A program made the translations under genes and the position numbers. A stretch of 57,357 nucleotides of DNA, taken from the NCBI RefSeq assembly GCF_030538285.1, contig NZ_JAUNUG010000016.1, positions 1 through 57,357 on the forward strand. The letters run 5' to 3'. Origin of the DNA: Corynebacterium sp. GTDB lineage: Bacteria > Actinomycetota > Actinomycetes > Mycobacteriales > Mycobacteriaceae. The notes under the pieces were generated by a model. That model made no database searches and was not told where the DNA came from. It was given only the letters and a program-made list of their open reading frames with translations. This document shows positions 8,149 through 16,125 of this stretch, piece by piece. How positions within the stretch are numbered: the stretch's first letter is position 1; each line of letters opens with the position of its first letter.

Positions 8149-9323
8149 TGCGGCTCCTTCGCCGAGGTCAAGGGGATATGCACCGTGGCGGCGGTACCGC
8201 CGTCCGATTCGATGAGCAGCTCGCCGCCGACGGAGGCGACGCGCGACTCCAGGCCGCGCAGGCCATAACCGCGGGTGCCGGGGAAGCCGCGGCCGTCGTC
8301 AAGCACATCGAGGGTGACCTCACTGTCCCAGACGCCGTAAGTGACCACGGTGCGCTCGGCGGCAGCATGCTTGACCACATTCGCCAGCAACTCCCCCGCC
8401 GCCCGGACGATGACGCGCGACACGGGTTCCGGCAGTTCACGGTGGGTGTCGCCGGCGAGTTGGAGCTCCACCCGCAGCGGATCGCCGAGCGCTATCTGCC
8501 GGGCGCGGGTGCGGTCGACCAGATGCTGCAGGGACACCGGCACGGGCTCGCCGGGCCGGGCGAGGTCACGGACGAAACGACGGGCCTCGGCAAGGCTGTC
8601 GGCGGCCTGATCCTCGATGGTGCTGACCTGGTGCAGGGCCGCGGCGGCGTCCCCGCGCTCCAGGCTGCCACGCACCGCCCGGGAAACCAGCACGATGGAA
8701 CTCAAACCCTGGGCGACGGTGTCGTGGATCTCCCGGGAGAGCCGCTCGCGCTCCTCCAGGCGACCCGCCTGGTGCTCGGAGACGGCGAGTTCCTCCTGCG
8801 TGGCGCGCAGATCCTCCGCCACGCGGCGGTGATGCGCGGCCTCCCGGTGCAGCGCCACATACGTCCAGTAGATGGCCACCGCCAGGACGGTGCCGATGAA
8901 CGGGCCCACCGCAGAGGCGGGCGTCCACTCCCCCGGGTGCAGCTGGGCCGGGACGAACGCTGCGATTGCCCACAGCACCGTCGCCGCCACCAGGCCCAAC
9001 GTGCGCGGCAGCAGGTGCAAAAACAGCAGGACCAGCGGAAACAGTAGCCACACGAAAGTGATCGATACGGCCACCAACGCGTGCCACAGCAACGTGACCA
9101 CCGCCAGCCACCACCACACCACACCCCGCGGTGGGGTGCCCACGCTGTGCTCCCACACCGTGCCCAGCACATACACCAAGGCCAGGCCCACGCTGAGTGG
9201 CAGGACGGGTGTGCCCGTCGCGGCTGCCGGCTCCGCCACCAGGAACAACACCACACCCAGCACCAGCAGGAAGGCGAAAAGCAGGTGCAGGCCGATGCGC
9301 AGGGTGCGAAGCAGTGTTGTCAC
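8145..9323 (-). CDS. chrS: Heme-sensing histidine kinase ChrS
   Basis: 392 aa. About five to six membrane segments fill residues ~10-155 (LLFAFLLVLGVVLFLV first) without a large outer domain, as expected for kinases that sense within the membrane. A short coiled coil leads to the HisKA_3 dimerisation motif ERERLSREIHDTVAQGLSSI with the phospho-acceptor His at ~200, and an HATPase domain with the N box ELLANVVKHA and G1 box DDGRGFPG. It would phosphorylate the adjacent regulator. The heme role is inferred from the divergent hrtBA genes. It shares a 110-bp upstream region with hrtB. Confidence 0.82.
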   Translation of the reverse strand: MTTLLRTLRIGLHLLFAFLLVLGVVLFLVAEPAAATGTPVLPLSVGLALVYVLGTVWEHSVGTPPRGVVWWWLAVVTLLWHALVAVSITFVWLLFPLVLLFLHLLPRTLGLVAATVLWAIAAFVPAQLHPGEWTPASAVGPFIGTVLAVAIYWTYVALHREAAHHRRVAEDLRATQEELAVSEHQAGRLEERERLSREIHDTVAQGLSSIVLVSRAVRGSLERGDAAAALHQVSTIEDQAADSLAEARRFVRDLARPGEPVPVSLQHLVDRTRARQIALGDPLRVELQLAGDTHRELPEPVSRVIVRAAGELLANVVKHAAAERTVVTYGVWDSEVTLDVLDDGRGFPGTRGYGLRGLESRVASVGGELLIESDGGTAATVHIPLTSAKEPQ

Positions 9324-9359
9324 ACTCCCGACGGTAGCGGCCAGGTGATGGACGGGGCA

Positions 9360-9375
9360 TCAACCGACCGGTTGA
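9360..9375. promoter_or_regulatory. Inverted repeat in the chrS-hrtB intergenic region, candidate regulator site
   Basis: TCAACC-GACC-GGTTGA, a 6-bp inverted repeat with 4-bp centre, lies 58 bp before the hrtB start in the only promoter region between the two-component genes and the exporter. It is the obvious symmetric element there, so ChrA is a reasonable binder, but the real ChrA motif was not checked. Confidence 0.4.
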
Positions 9376-9433
9376 GCGGGTTTTCGGCTGGGCAGCCGAT
9401 GGTTTCCCGGCGCCAGGCAGCGAGCATGAAGGC

Positions 9434-10426
9434 ATGTACCTCGGCATTCGCGACATCATCCACGCCCGCGGCAGATTCACGCTCATCACAGCGGTCGTCG
9501 GGCTCATCACGTTGCTGCTCGTCATGCTCACCGGTCTCACCGGTGGTCTCGGCGCACAAAACACCTCGGCTCTCAGCTCGCTTGACCCCGACCGCGTCGT
9601 TTTCTCCTCGGAGGAGCCCTCATTCACGGACTCGCAGGTCACGGCCACCGACGTGGCCACCTGGGAGGCAGTGGAGGGTGTCGAGGAGGTGCGTCCGCTG
9701 GGCACCATGCAGACCCGCCTCGAAGCTGACACCACGCAGTCAGTCGCCGTCCTGAGCCTTCCCGGGATCGGTCCGGGGGCGGTGCTCTCGGAATCGCTTA
9801 TCGATACCCCGCCCCGCCACATCACCCTCGGCGGCGTCCGCGTGCCAGTCGCGGGCACCGCGCCGGACCAGCACTACTCGCACACGCCTGTCGTGTGGGT
9901 CGACACCGCCACCTGGCAGGACATCGCCCGCACGGAGGCACTGGGCACCGTTTTGCTTATCGACGGCACCGTCGCCCACGACGTCCCCGACATAACCGTG
10001 ACGACCCTGCGCGGCTCCTTCGCGGGCTTAGCCGCCTACCAGTCGGAACAGGGTTCGCTGCAGACCATGCAGGGCTTCCTGTACGCCATATCGGCGCTGG
10101 TCATCGTCTCCTTCCTCACGGTGTGGACGATCCAGCGCACCCGCGATCTGTCGATCCTGCGAGCCCTCGGGGCCGCACCCGGCTACCTCGTGCGGGACGC
10201 CCTCGGGCAGGCGGCGCTCATCCTGGCCGTCGGCGTCACAGCCGGGGCCCTGGCCGGGTGGGGTCTGGGGATTGTCGCCGGCCAGGCGGTCCCCTTCCAG
10301 CTCACCCTGCTGAGCGTGCTCGGACCGGCCCTGGGCATCTGGCTGTTGGGCCTGCTCGGCGCGTTGCTGGCCACCCGGCGGGTCGGAAAAGTCGACCCGC
10401 TCATCGCACTCGGAGGACAAGGATAA
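9434..10426 (+). CDS. hrtB: Heme exporter permease HrtB (FtsX/MacB type)
   Basis: 330 aa. One membrane segment near the N-terminus (LITAVVGLITLLLVMLTGL, ~16-35), a long outer domain (~40-215) and three more segments at ~222-320, the fold of FtsX-like permeases. With HrtA it extrudes toxic heme from the membrane. No strong Shine-Dalgarno precedes the ATG (GAAGG is 1 nt away), so the message may be leaderless or start elsewhere. The stop and the hrtA start share one base (TAATG), indicating coupled translation. Gene order (divergent sensor kinase, ATPase downstream) supports heme over other substrates. Confidence 0.85.
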   Translation: MYLGIRDIIHARGRFTLITAVVGLITLLLVMLTGLTGGLGAQNTSALSSLDPDRVVFSSEEPSFTDSQVTATDVATWEAVEGVEEVRPLGTMQTRLEADTTQSVAVLSLPGIGPGAVLSESLIDTPPRHITLGGVRVPVAGTAPDQHYSHTPVVWVDTATWQDIARTEALGTVLLIDGTVAHDVPDITVTTLRGSFAGLAAYQSEQGSLQTMQGFLYAISALVIVSFLTVWTIQRTRDLSILRALGAAPGYLVRDALGQAALILAVGVTAGALAGWGLGIVAGQAVPFQLTLLSVLGPALGIWLLGLLGALLATRRVGKVDPLIALGGQG

Positions 10427-11052
10427 TGGCACTGCACCTAGATAACATCACCCTCACCTACCCCGACGGACTGACGGAGGTCACCGCCGTCGACGACGTC
10501 ACCCTGACGCTACGCCCCGGCGAGCTCACCGCGCTGGTCGGTGAATCGGGCTCCGGCAAATCCTCCCTGTTGGCGGTGGCCGCTGGCCTGCAGGTCCCCT
10601 CTTCCGGGCGGGTGCGCGTCGACGGCCCCCGGGGCCTTATCTTCCAGCAACCCAACCTGCTGGGGGCACTCACCACCCGGGAGCAGCTGCTCATCACCGA
10701 CCACATCCGGGGGCACAGGCCGCGCCCGGAACATGCCGATGAGCTGCTGGAGCGCGTCGGACTCGCCGGGTTCGGCCACCGCCGCATGAACCAGCTTTCC
10801 GGGGGCCAGCGCCAGCGCGTCAACATCGCCCGGGCACTCATGGCCTCCCCCGCCGTGCTGCTCGCCGACGAACCGACCTCCGCCCTGGACAGCCGCCTCG
10901 CCCACGAGGTCGTCGACCTGCTCGTGGACATCACCCGGGAGTTGCACGCCGCCACCCTCATGGTCACCCACGACCGCAGTCTGCTCGACGCCTTCGACCG
11001 CGTCATCGAGATGCGCGATGGCCGCATCCGGGAGGTGCAACCGGTGTCATAA
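10426..11052 (+). CDS. hrtA: Heme exporter ATPase HrtA
   Basis: 208 aa ABC ATPase of the LolD/MacB type. Walker A GESGSGKSSLL (~39-49), Q-loop IFQQPNLLGAL, signature LSGGQRQRVNIARAL (~122), Walker B AVLLADEPTSALD and switch VTHDRS are all intact. It powers HrtB. Starts in the TAATG overlap with hrtB and ends in another TAATG overlap with the winged-helix gene, so that gene may be cotranscribed and possibly heme-induced. Confidence 0.9.
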   Translation: MALHLDNITLTYPDGLTEVTAVDDVTLTLRPGELTALVGESGSGKSSLLAVAAGLQVPSSGRVRVDGPRGLIFQQPNLLGALTTREQLLITDHIRGHRPRPEHADELLERVGLAGFGHRRMNQLSGGQRQRVNIARALMASPAVLLADEPTSALDSRLAHEVVDLLVDITRELHAATLMVTHDRSLLDAFDRVIEMRDGRIREVQPVS

Positions 11053-11999
11053 TGGCGGGCATGGACCAGCTCGCCGAACTGCGCGCCCGGCGCCTCATCG
11101 CCCAGGGCCTGCATTCTCCCGGACGCAGTGCTGCCGACGCTGCCCGGTGGATGCTCGGCGTGCAGGGGCAGAAGTACGCCGACGGTATCCGGGCATTGTC
11201 CCTGCGGGGACCGCTTGACGACGCCGCGGTGCTCGCGGATGTCGATAAGCACCAGATCGTGCGGGCCTGGCCCATGCGCGGCACCCTGCATTTCCTACCG
11301 GCGGAAGATGCCCGCTGGATGATGCGGCTGTGCGGGCCGCGAGTAGCACGGGCGCAGATGCAACGCCGTCCGGGGCTCGGGATCACGGAAGCGCAGGTCG
11401 ATACCGCGAGAAAGGCCCTGCATTCCGCGTTGCGGGGTGGAGCCTTGACCCGCCCGCAGGTCTATGAAGTGTTCGCGCAGGCAGGAGTCGATCCCGCTGA
11501 GCAGCGCGGCCCGCACCTGGTGCGCGCCTTCGGCGGCGAGGGGGACGTCGTGCAGGGGCCCCGGCAGGGTGCGGTGGAGACCTTCCTGCACGTGGATGAC
11601 CTGCCCGTGGCGCAGCGGGAACTGGCAGGGGAGGAGGCCCTCGCGGAGCTGGGCACCCGCTACCTGCATTCGCACGGCCCGGCCAACGTCAAGGACCTGG
11701 TGTGGTGGGCGGGCCTCACGGTGGCGCAGGCGAAGAAGGCCTTTGCCCTGGCGCGGGATGTCGTGGAGTTCGGTGAGGGGTACTGGATGGGGGAGTGGCA
11801 ACGGGGCGTCGATAAGCAGGAACTGGAAGCCGCGCTGGCGGCGACCTATGAACTTCCCGCCTTCGACGAAATCCTGCTGGGGTACGGCGACAAGTCGCTC
11901 ATCCTGGCTGATGAACTGCGGCCGCAGGTGCTCACGAAGAACGACCTGAGCTGGCCTTTCCTCATGTGCGGGGGAGTGGTCACGGGGAGGGCAGCGTGA
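11052..11999 (+). CDS. Winged-helix DNA-binding protein (HTH_42 / AlkZ-YcaQ superfamily), short C-terminus
   Basis: 315 aa. The N-terminal pattern ARRLIAQGL .. ARWMLGVQGQKYADGIRALSLR and IVRAWPMRGTLHFLPAEDARWM is typical of the actinobacterial winged-helix family related to the interstrand-crosslink glycosylases AlkZ/YcaQ. Late motif YELPAFDEILLGYGDKSLILADE is present. As I recall, family members run 350-400 aa and continue for a beta-rich domain after the KNG(M)SWPF segment; here the protein stops 16 residues after KNDLSWPF, exactly where the next gene begins (GTGA overlap), hinting at 3' loss. It starts in a TAATG with hrtA (or at ATG 11061). Repair activity is not proven. Confidence 0.72.
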   Translation: MAGMDQLAELRARRLIAQGLHSPGRSAADAARWMLGVQGQKYADGIRALSLRGPLDDAAVLADVDKHQIVRAWPMRGTLHFLPAEDARWMMRLCGPRVARAQMQRRPGLGITEAQVDTARKALHSALRGGALTRPQVYEVFAQAGVDPAEQRGPHLVRAFGGEGDVVQGPRQGAVETFLHVDDLPVAQRELAGEEALAELGTRYLHSHGPANVKDLVWWAGLTVAQAKKAFALARDVVEFGEGYWMGEWQRGVDKQELEAALAATYELPAFDEILLGYGDKSLILADELRPQVLTKNDLSWPFLMCGGVVTGRAA

Positions 12000-12709
12000 G
12001 CTACACCTGGATGCGGCAGTACAGCCCCGAGCACATCGCCGTGCTGGTGACCGGGGTGGTGGCGGGCGGGATCCTCGTCGTCGCGGCGCGCCGGGTGCGT
12101 GGAGCAGGATGGCTGACGGTGGCCCGGCAGGTGACCGGCTGGGTGCTCATGGTGCTGGCCGGGGCGTGGCTGGTGTTCACGCTGTGGCCCGGCAACCTGC
12201 ACGTCACCGAGGCGCTGCCTTTCCACCTGTGCGACTGGCTGCGCTACATCGTGGCATATGGCCTGATCACCGGGGACGAAAGGGCGTTGGCGATCACCTA
12301 TTATTGGGGGATCCTGCTGAATCCACAGGCTATTATCACGCCCTACCTGCCCTATGTGCACAACCCGGCATGGGTGCAGTTCGCTGGTTATTGGTTCTTC
12401 CACATGGTCGCGCTCATCGTGCCTGTGGTGATGGTTGCCGGGTTCGGCTGGCGACCGGACTGGCGCGATTTCCGTTTCGTGGCCGCAGTCTCGCCCGGAT
12501 GGATGGCGGTGGCGGGCCTGGCGAACAAGGTGACGGGCGGCAACTACGGATTCTTCGCCCACAAACCACCGACAGCGTCCATCATTGACATATTCCATCG
12601 TATGGGATGGCAACGACACTACTGGATTCTCGAGGTCATCCTCATCGCCATCGTATGGACGGCGGTGATGACATGGCCCCTTACAGTCCGGAGCACTGGG
12701 CCGCGCTGA
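11996..12709 (+). CDS. TIGR02206 (YwaF-type) integral membrane protein, copy 1
   Basis: 237 aa from a GTG at 11996 with GGGGAGGG 4 nt upstream. Six to seven hydrophobic segments. Family marks are ALPFHLCDWLRYIVAYGLIT (helix 3) and YYWGILLNPQAIITP, then YWFFHMVALIVPV and LANKVTGGNYGFFAHKP. Members are described only as conserved membrane proteins of unknown role. It is followed by a second member of the same family overlapping by 37 bp in a different frame. Confidence 0.75.
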   Translation: MSYTWMRQYSPEHIAVLVTGVVAGGILVVAARRVRGAGWLTVARQVTGWVLMVLAGAWLVFTLWPGNLHVTEALPFHLCDWLRYIVAYGLITGDERALAITYYWGILLNPQAIITPYLPYVHNPAWVQFAGYWFFHMVALIVPVVMVAGFGWRPDWRDFRFVAAVSPGWMAVAGLANKVTGGNYGFFAHKPPTASIIDIFHRMGWQRHYWILEVILIAIVWTAVMTWPLTVRSTGPR

Positions 12710-13347
12710 TGGTCATCGCGGTGGCCACCCCGCTGCTGGTGCGGGCCGTCCGTGGGCGGGATGTGGACACGTGGGTTAGCGTCGCGGGCTGGGTGCTGCT
12801 CACGGTGTCTGTGTGGTGGATGCTCTGGGACATGCGACCCGCCATCTTCGACATCCAGCGCTCCCTTCCACTCCACCTCTCCGACTTCGCGCGCCTGACC
12901 GCCTCGCTCGCCCTGATCACCCGGAAGTGGTGGTGGGCTGCCCCGACCTACTACTTTGGCCTCACCCTCAACGTCCAGTCCCTGCTCACCCCGGACCTCA
13001 ACTACTTCGTCGACGCCCGCCTCGAGTACCTCATGTACTGGTTCCTCCACGCTGCGGTGTTCATCGCGCCGATCGTCCTGGTGTGGGGCTGGGGCATGCG
13101 GCCGCGGTGGTCGTGGCTCGGCGTGACCTGGATCTTCTTCCTCGCCTGGGCAGGTGGCACCATGCTCGTCAACGCGCTCACCGGCGCCAACTACGGCTAC
13201 CTCAACGCGCACCCCGCCGGCCCCTCGCTTCTCGACGCCATGGGCCCCTGGCCCCAGTACCTGTTCACCGCCGCAGGTGTGCTGGGTGCGGCCTGGGCGG
13301 GCATGACCTGGCCCTGGGAAGTTCTGCGAAAGCGCAGGTCAGGTTAG
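12673..13347 (+). CDS. TIGR02206 (YwaF-type) integral membrane protein, copy 2
   Basis: 224 aa from ATG 12673 (MAPYSPEHWAALM, parallel to RQYSPEHIAVLV of copy 1). It repeats the marks of copy 1: SLPLHLSDFARLTASLALIT, YYFGLTLNVQSLLTPDLNYF, YWFLHAAVFIAPI, VNALTGANYGYLNAHP. The Cys of copy 1 (HLCDW) is Ser here (HLSDF). A tandem diverged duplication that may form a heteromer; translation is probably coupled because the start lies inside copy 1. Function unknown. Confidence 0.75.
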   Translation: MAPYSPEHWAALMVIAVATPLLVRAVRGRDVDTWVSVAGWVLLTVSVWWMLWDMRPAIFDIQRSLPLHLSDFARLTASLALITRKWWWAAPTYYFGLTLNVQSLLTPDLNYFVDARLEYLMYWFLHAAVFIAPIVLVWGWGMRPRWSWLGVTWIFFLAWAGGTMLVNALTGANYGYLNAHPAGPSLLDAMGPWPQYLFTAAGVLGAAWAGMTWPWEVLRKRRSG

Positions 13348-13354
13348 GAAAAGT

Positions 13355-13370
13355 GTGCGCAGCTGCGCAC
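13355..13370. repeat. Palindrome GTGCGCAGCTGCGCAC, copy 2
   Basis: Same perfect 16-mer as at 2031, 7 bp after the stop of the second TIGR02206 gene. Flanks AAAGT / AGTTGG extend similarity to copies 1 and 3 (CAGTT on one side). Located at the left boundary of the paa cluster. Confidence 0.85.
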
Positions 13371-13540
13371 AGTTGGCGACCTGCGCTCCGCCTAATCCGT
13401 CAGAAAATCGCCGATTGGCGGTTACGTGTGAGATTAAGGGGGTGCCTAATCTAACAATCGGCCGATGCAGACGTGGCGAAGCGCCGGGAGAGGAGCGCGA
13501 CACTGCCTTTTCTCCCGGCGCTGCACCGGATTGTGGGGTC
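13371..13540. terminator. Non-coding gap with inverted repeat at 13481-13491/13511-13521
   Basis: 170 bp between converging genes. GCGCCGGGAGA at 13481-13491 pairs with TCTCCCGGCGC at 13511-13521 (11-bp stem, 19-nt loop), 20 bp beyond the paaZ stop, a likely stop signal for paaZ though without a clear T-run. A second shorter inverted pattern (AATCGCCGATTGGCGGTT) lies near 13405-13422. No gene seen. Confidence 0.5.
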
Positions 13541-15625
13541 CTACTTGTTCCAGTTGGCGTAGGTGGTGTTCACCTTCTCGACGAGGGTGAGCACGTCGTA
13601 AGAGGCAACCAGCTCGTCGTCCTGGTTGAACAGCTGCGCGTCCCAGCAGACCTCGCCGTAATCGTCGGTGACTCGCGGGGTGATGCGCTTGGCGGTCAGC
13701 TCGATGCGGACGGAGTCGTCGTAGGTGACCGGCGTGATGAAGCGCAGGTTCTCCAGGCCGTAGTTGGCCAGGACCGGGCCCGGGGCGGGCTCGACGAACA
13801 GGCCGGCGGCCCAGGAGACGAGCAGGTAGCCGTGGGCGACCCGACGCGGGAAGAACGGGTTGGCCGTGGCTGCCTCCTCGTCGACGTGCGCGTAGAAGGT
13901 GTCGCCGGTCTTCTCCGCGAACTCCAGGATCTCCTCGAGGGAGACGTGGCGCAGATCGGAGGCGAACTGATCACCGATCTGCAGGGTGGCCAGGTCCTTG
14001 CGGAAGGGGTGCTCGGCGGTGCCGGCCTCGACGTCCGCGCGGGTGACCTTGTTGACCTTGGCGCCACGCACCCACTCGCCGGTGATAGCGGTGAGGTGGT
14101 CCGGGGTGCCCTGGATGGCGGTGCGCTGCATGTAGTGCTTGATGCCGCGGACGCCACCGAGCTCCTCGCCACCGCCGGCGCGACCCGGGCCACCGTGGAC
14201 GAGGTGGGGGAGTGGGGAGCCGTGACCGGTGGAGGTCTTGGCGTCATCGCGGTCGAGGAAGTGGAGGCGGCCGTGGTACGCGCCGATGGTGTGGGCGTAG
14301 CGGGCGGCCAGTTCGGGGGAGTGGGTGATCACGGAGGCGACCAGGGAGCCCTCGCCGCGGGCGGCCAGGCGGATGGCGTCCTCGGTGTCGGTGTAGCCGA
14401 TGATGGACACGACCGGGCCGAAGGCCTCGACGTTGTGGACTGCGTCGGCGTCGGCGTCGTCGAAGGTGAGGATGGTCGGGGCGAAGAACGCGCCGTCCAG
14501 CTTGTCGGCACCACCGGTGACGACGGTGCCGCCAGCGGCGATGAGCTTCTCGACGGCCGCGGCCACATCGTCGCGTTGGTCGACGGAGACCAGCGGTCCC
14601 ATGGTGGACGCGGGGTCACGCGGGTCGCCGGGGACGATCTTGTCGTTGAGGCGGGCGGCCAGCGCCTGGGCGACGGCGTCCTTGAGGGCGTTCGGCACGA
14701 TGGCGCGGCGGATGGCGGTGCACTTCTGGCCGGCCTTGGCGGTCATCTCGATGAACAGGGCCTTGACGTAGGCGTCGAACTCGGGGGAGTCCTCGGTGAC
14801 GTCCTCGCCCAGGATGGCCGCGTTGAGGGAGTCGGCCTCGGCGGTGAAGCGGACGCCGTTCTTCAGGACGTTGTCGTGGGAGCGCAGGGTGGCGGCGGTG
14901 GCGGCGGAACCGGTGAACGCGACGTGATCGCGGTGATCCAGGTGATCGAGCAGGTCGCGGGCGGAACCGGAGATGAGCTGCAGGGAGCCCTCCGGGAGGA
15001 TGCCAGACTCGATCATGAGGCGCACGCAGGCGGCGGTGACGTAGCCGGACGGGGTGGCCGGCTTGACCAAGGTCGGCATGCCGGCGATGAAGGTGGGGGC
15101 GAACTTCTCGAGCATGCCCCACACCGGGAAGTTGAAGGCGTTGATCTGCACGGCCACGCCCGGGAGGGTGGTGTAGATGTGGGTGCCCAAAAAGGAGTTG
15201 TCGCGGGAGAGGATCTCGGTCGGGCCGTCGATGATGACGCGGCCGTTCGGCAGCTCGCGGCGGCCCTTGGAGGAGTAGACGAACATCGTCTGGATGCCAC
15301 CGTCGATGTCGACACCGTTGTCGCGCTTGTTGGCGCCGGTCTGGTAGGCCAGCTCGTAGAGCTCGTCCTTGTGCTCGCCCAGGTAGAGCGCCAGCTCCTT
15401 GATCTTCAGGGCGCGCTCGTGGATGGTCAGCTCGCGCAGGTTGCGCTGGCCGGTCTCGCGGGCGTACTCGATGGCTCCGGCCAGGTCGAGACCGTCGGTG
15501 GAGACGGTGGCGACGACCTCGCCGGTGGAGGCGTCATGGACCTCGGTGACGCGGGAGGGGTTCTCGGGCGTGACCCACGCGCCGGAGAGGTAGCTGGGGA
15601 CGAGGGTGTCGGTGAGAGTGGACAT
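13541..15625 (-). CDS. paaZ: Bifunctional oxepin-CoA hydrolase / semialdehyde dehydrogenase PaaZ
   Basis: 694 aa, normal for PaaZ. Residues ~1-520 form an aldehyde dehydrogenase: INAFNFPVWGMLEKFAPTFIAG, LVKPATPSGYVT, glycine motif FTGSAATAATL, catalytic Cys in TAKAGQKCTAIRRAIVP (~298). Residues ~540-690 form a MaoC-type (R)-hydratase domain with FYAHVDEEAATANPFFPRRV and AHGYLLVSWAAGLFVEPAPG. It opens the oxepin-CoA ring and oxidises the aldehyde to 3-oxo-5,6-dehydrosuberyl-CoA in phenylacetate breakdown. Rather than joining the paaH-A run, it is separate and divergent from the hotdog thioesterase; the shared promoter has a PaaR operator. RBS AAGGACCTCC region precedes the ATG. Confidence 0.93.
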   Translation of the reverse strand: MSTLTDTLVPSYLSGAWVTPENPSRVTEVHDASTGEVVATVSTDGLDLAGAIEYARETGQRNLRELTIHERALKIKELALYLGEHKDELYELAYQTGANKRDNGVDIDGGIQTMFVYSSKGRRELPNGRVIIDGPTEILSRDNSFLGTHIYTTLPGVAVQINAFNFPVWGMLEKFAPTFIAGMPTLVKPATPSGYVTAACVRLMIESGILPEGSLQLISGSARDLLDHLDHRDHVAFTGSAATAATLRSHDNVLKNGVRFTAEADSLNAAILGEDVTEDSPEFDAYVKALFIEMTAKAGQKCTAIRRAIVPNALKDAVAQALAARLNDKIVPGDPRDPASTMGPLVSVDQRDDVAAAVEKLIAAGGTVVTGGADKLDGAFFAPTILTFDDADADAVHNVEAFGPVVSIIGYTDTEDAIRLAARGEGSLVASVITHSPELAARYAHTIGAYHGRLHFLDRDDAKTSTGHGSPLPHLVHGGPGRAGGGEELGGVRGIKHYMQRTAIQGTPDHLTAITGEWVRGAKVNKVTRADVEAGTAEHPFRKDLATLQIGDQFASDLRHVSLEEILEFAEKTGDTFYAHVDEEAATANPFFPRRVAHGYLLVSWAAGLFVEPAPGPVLANYGLENLRFITPVTYDDSVRIELTAKRITPRVTDDYGEVCWDAQLFNQDDELVASYDVLTLVEKVNTTYANWNK

Positions 15626-15653
15626 CGGGGAGGTCCTTTCCTGGGGATTAATT

Positions 15654-15693
15654 AGTGACCGAACGGACGGTCAGGATTTCTGGCCAGTATAAT
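15654..15693. promoter_or_regulatory. PaaR operator and promoter between paaZ and the hotdog thioesterase
   Basis: Core ACCGAACGGACGGT at 15658-15671, inside AGTG/CAGG flanks, fits ACCGNNCGNNCGGT, the core of the PaaR motif I recall for C. glutamicum. A consensus -10 TATAAT at 15688-15693 faces the thioesterase gene, so the operator overlaps its -35 region. The same site is positioned to repress paaZ on the other strand. Confidence 0.75.
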
Positions 15694-15732
15694 CAAGATC
15701 ACATTTCACACAAGGCCTACGAGGAGAAGACC

Positions 15733-16125
15733 GTGGAACCGTGGACAATCGAACTGGGTGAGCTGGACCGGAAGATGGGGGTCGAGGTCCTCGAGCAGTC
15801 ACCCGAGAAGGTCGTCGCCACCATGCCGGTCGACGGCAACCGGCAGTCCCTGGGGCTGCTGCACGGCGGTGCGATGGTGGCCATCGCGGAGGCGGTCGGC
15901 TCCTGGGCCGCCGTCATCCACGCCTCGACCATGGGCAAGGTGGCGGTGGGGGTGGACATCAACGCCACCCACCATTCCTCGGGACGATCCGGCCTGGTCA
16001 CCGCCACCGCCACCGCCATCCGGCTGGGGCGGACGATGACCAGCCACGAGGTGATCCTCACCGACGAAGCCGGGAAGCGGCTGTGTACGGCGCGGATCAC
16101 TAACGCGATCGTCGAGAAGCGCTAG
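15733..16125 (+). CDS. Hotdog-fold acyl-CoA thioesterase (MenI/YbdB-like)
   Basis: 130 aa from GTG 15733 (MEPWTIELGELDRKMG), preceded by GAGGAG at 6 nt; the longer frame from 15655 would put operator and -10 box inside the gene, so it is rejected. Hotdog signature SLGLLHGGAMVAIAEAVGSWAA with the catalytic Glu in AEAVG, then VGVDINATHHSSGRSG. Such enzymes hydrolyse aromatic or short acyl-CoA. Being under the PaaR operator, it probably salvages CoA from phenylacetate intermediates, complementing PaaI. Its stop overlaps the paaH stop by 3 bp. Confidence 0.82.
   Translation: MEPWTIELGELDRKMGVEVLEQSPEKVVATMPVDGNRQSLGLLHGGAMVAIAEAVGSWAAVIHASTMGKVAVGVDINATHHSSGRSGLVTATATAIRLGRTMTSHEVILTDEAGKRLCTARITNAIVEKR

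Noticed and set aside
13355-15655. 766-codon open frame on the plus strand opposite paaZ
   Set aside because: Begins in the palindrome and has low-complexity Gly/Val/Asp translation; paaZ on the other strand has all motifs.
15655-15732. N-terminal extension of the hotdog thioesterase starting at GTG 15655
   Set aside because: Would encode the PaaR operator and the -10 box; GTG 15733 has a good ribosome site and fits the family length.
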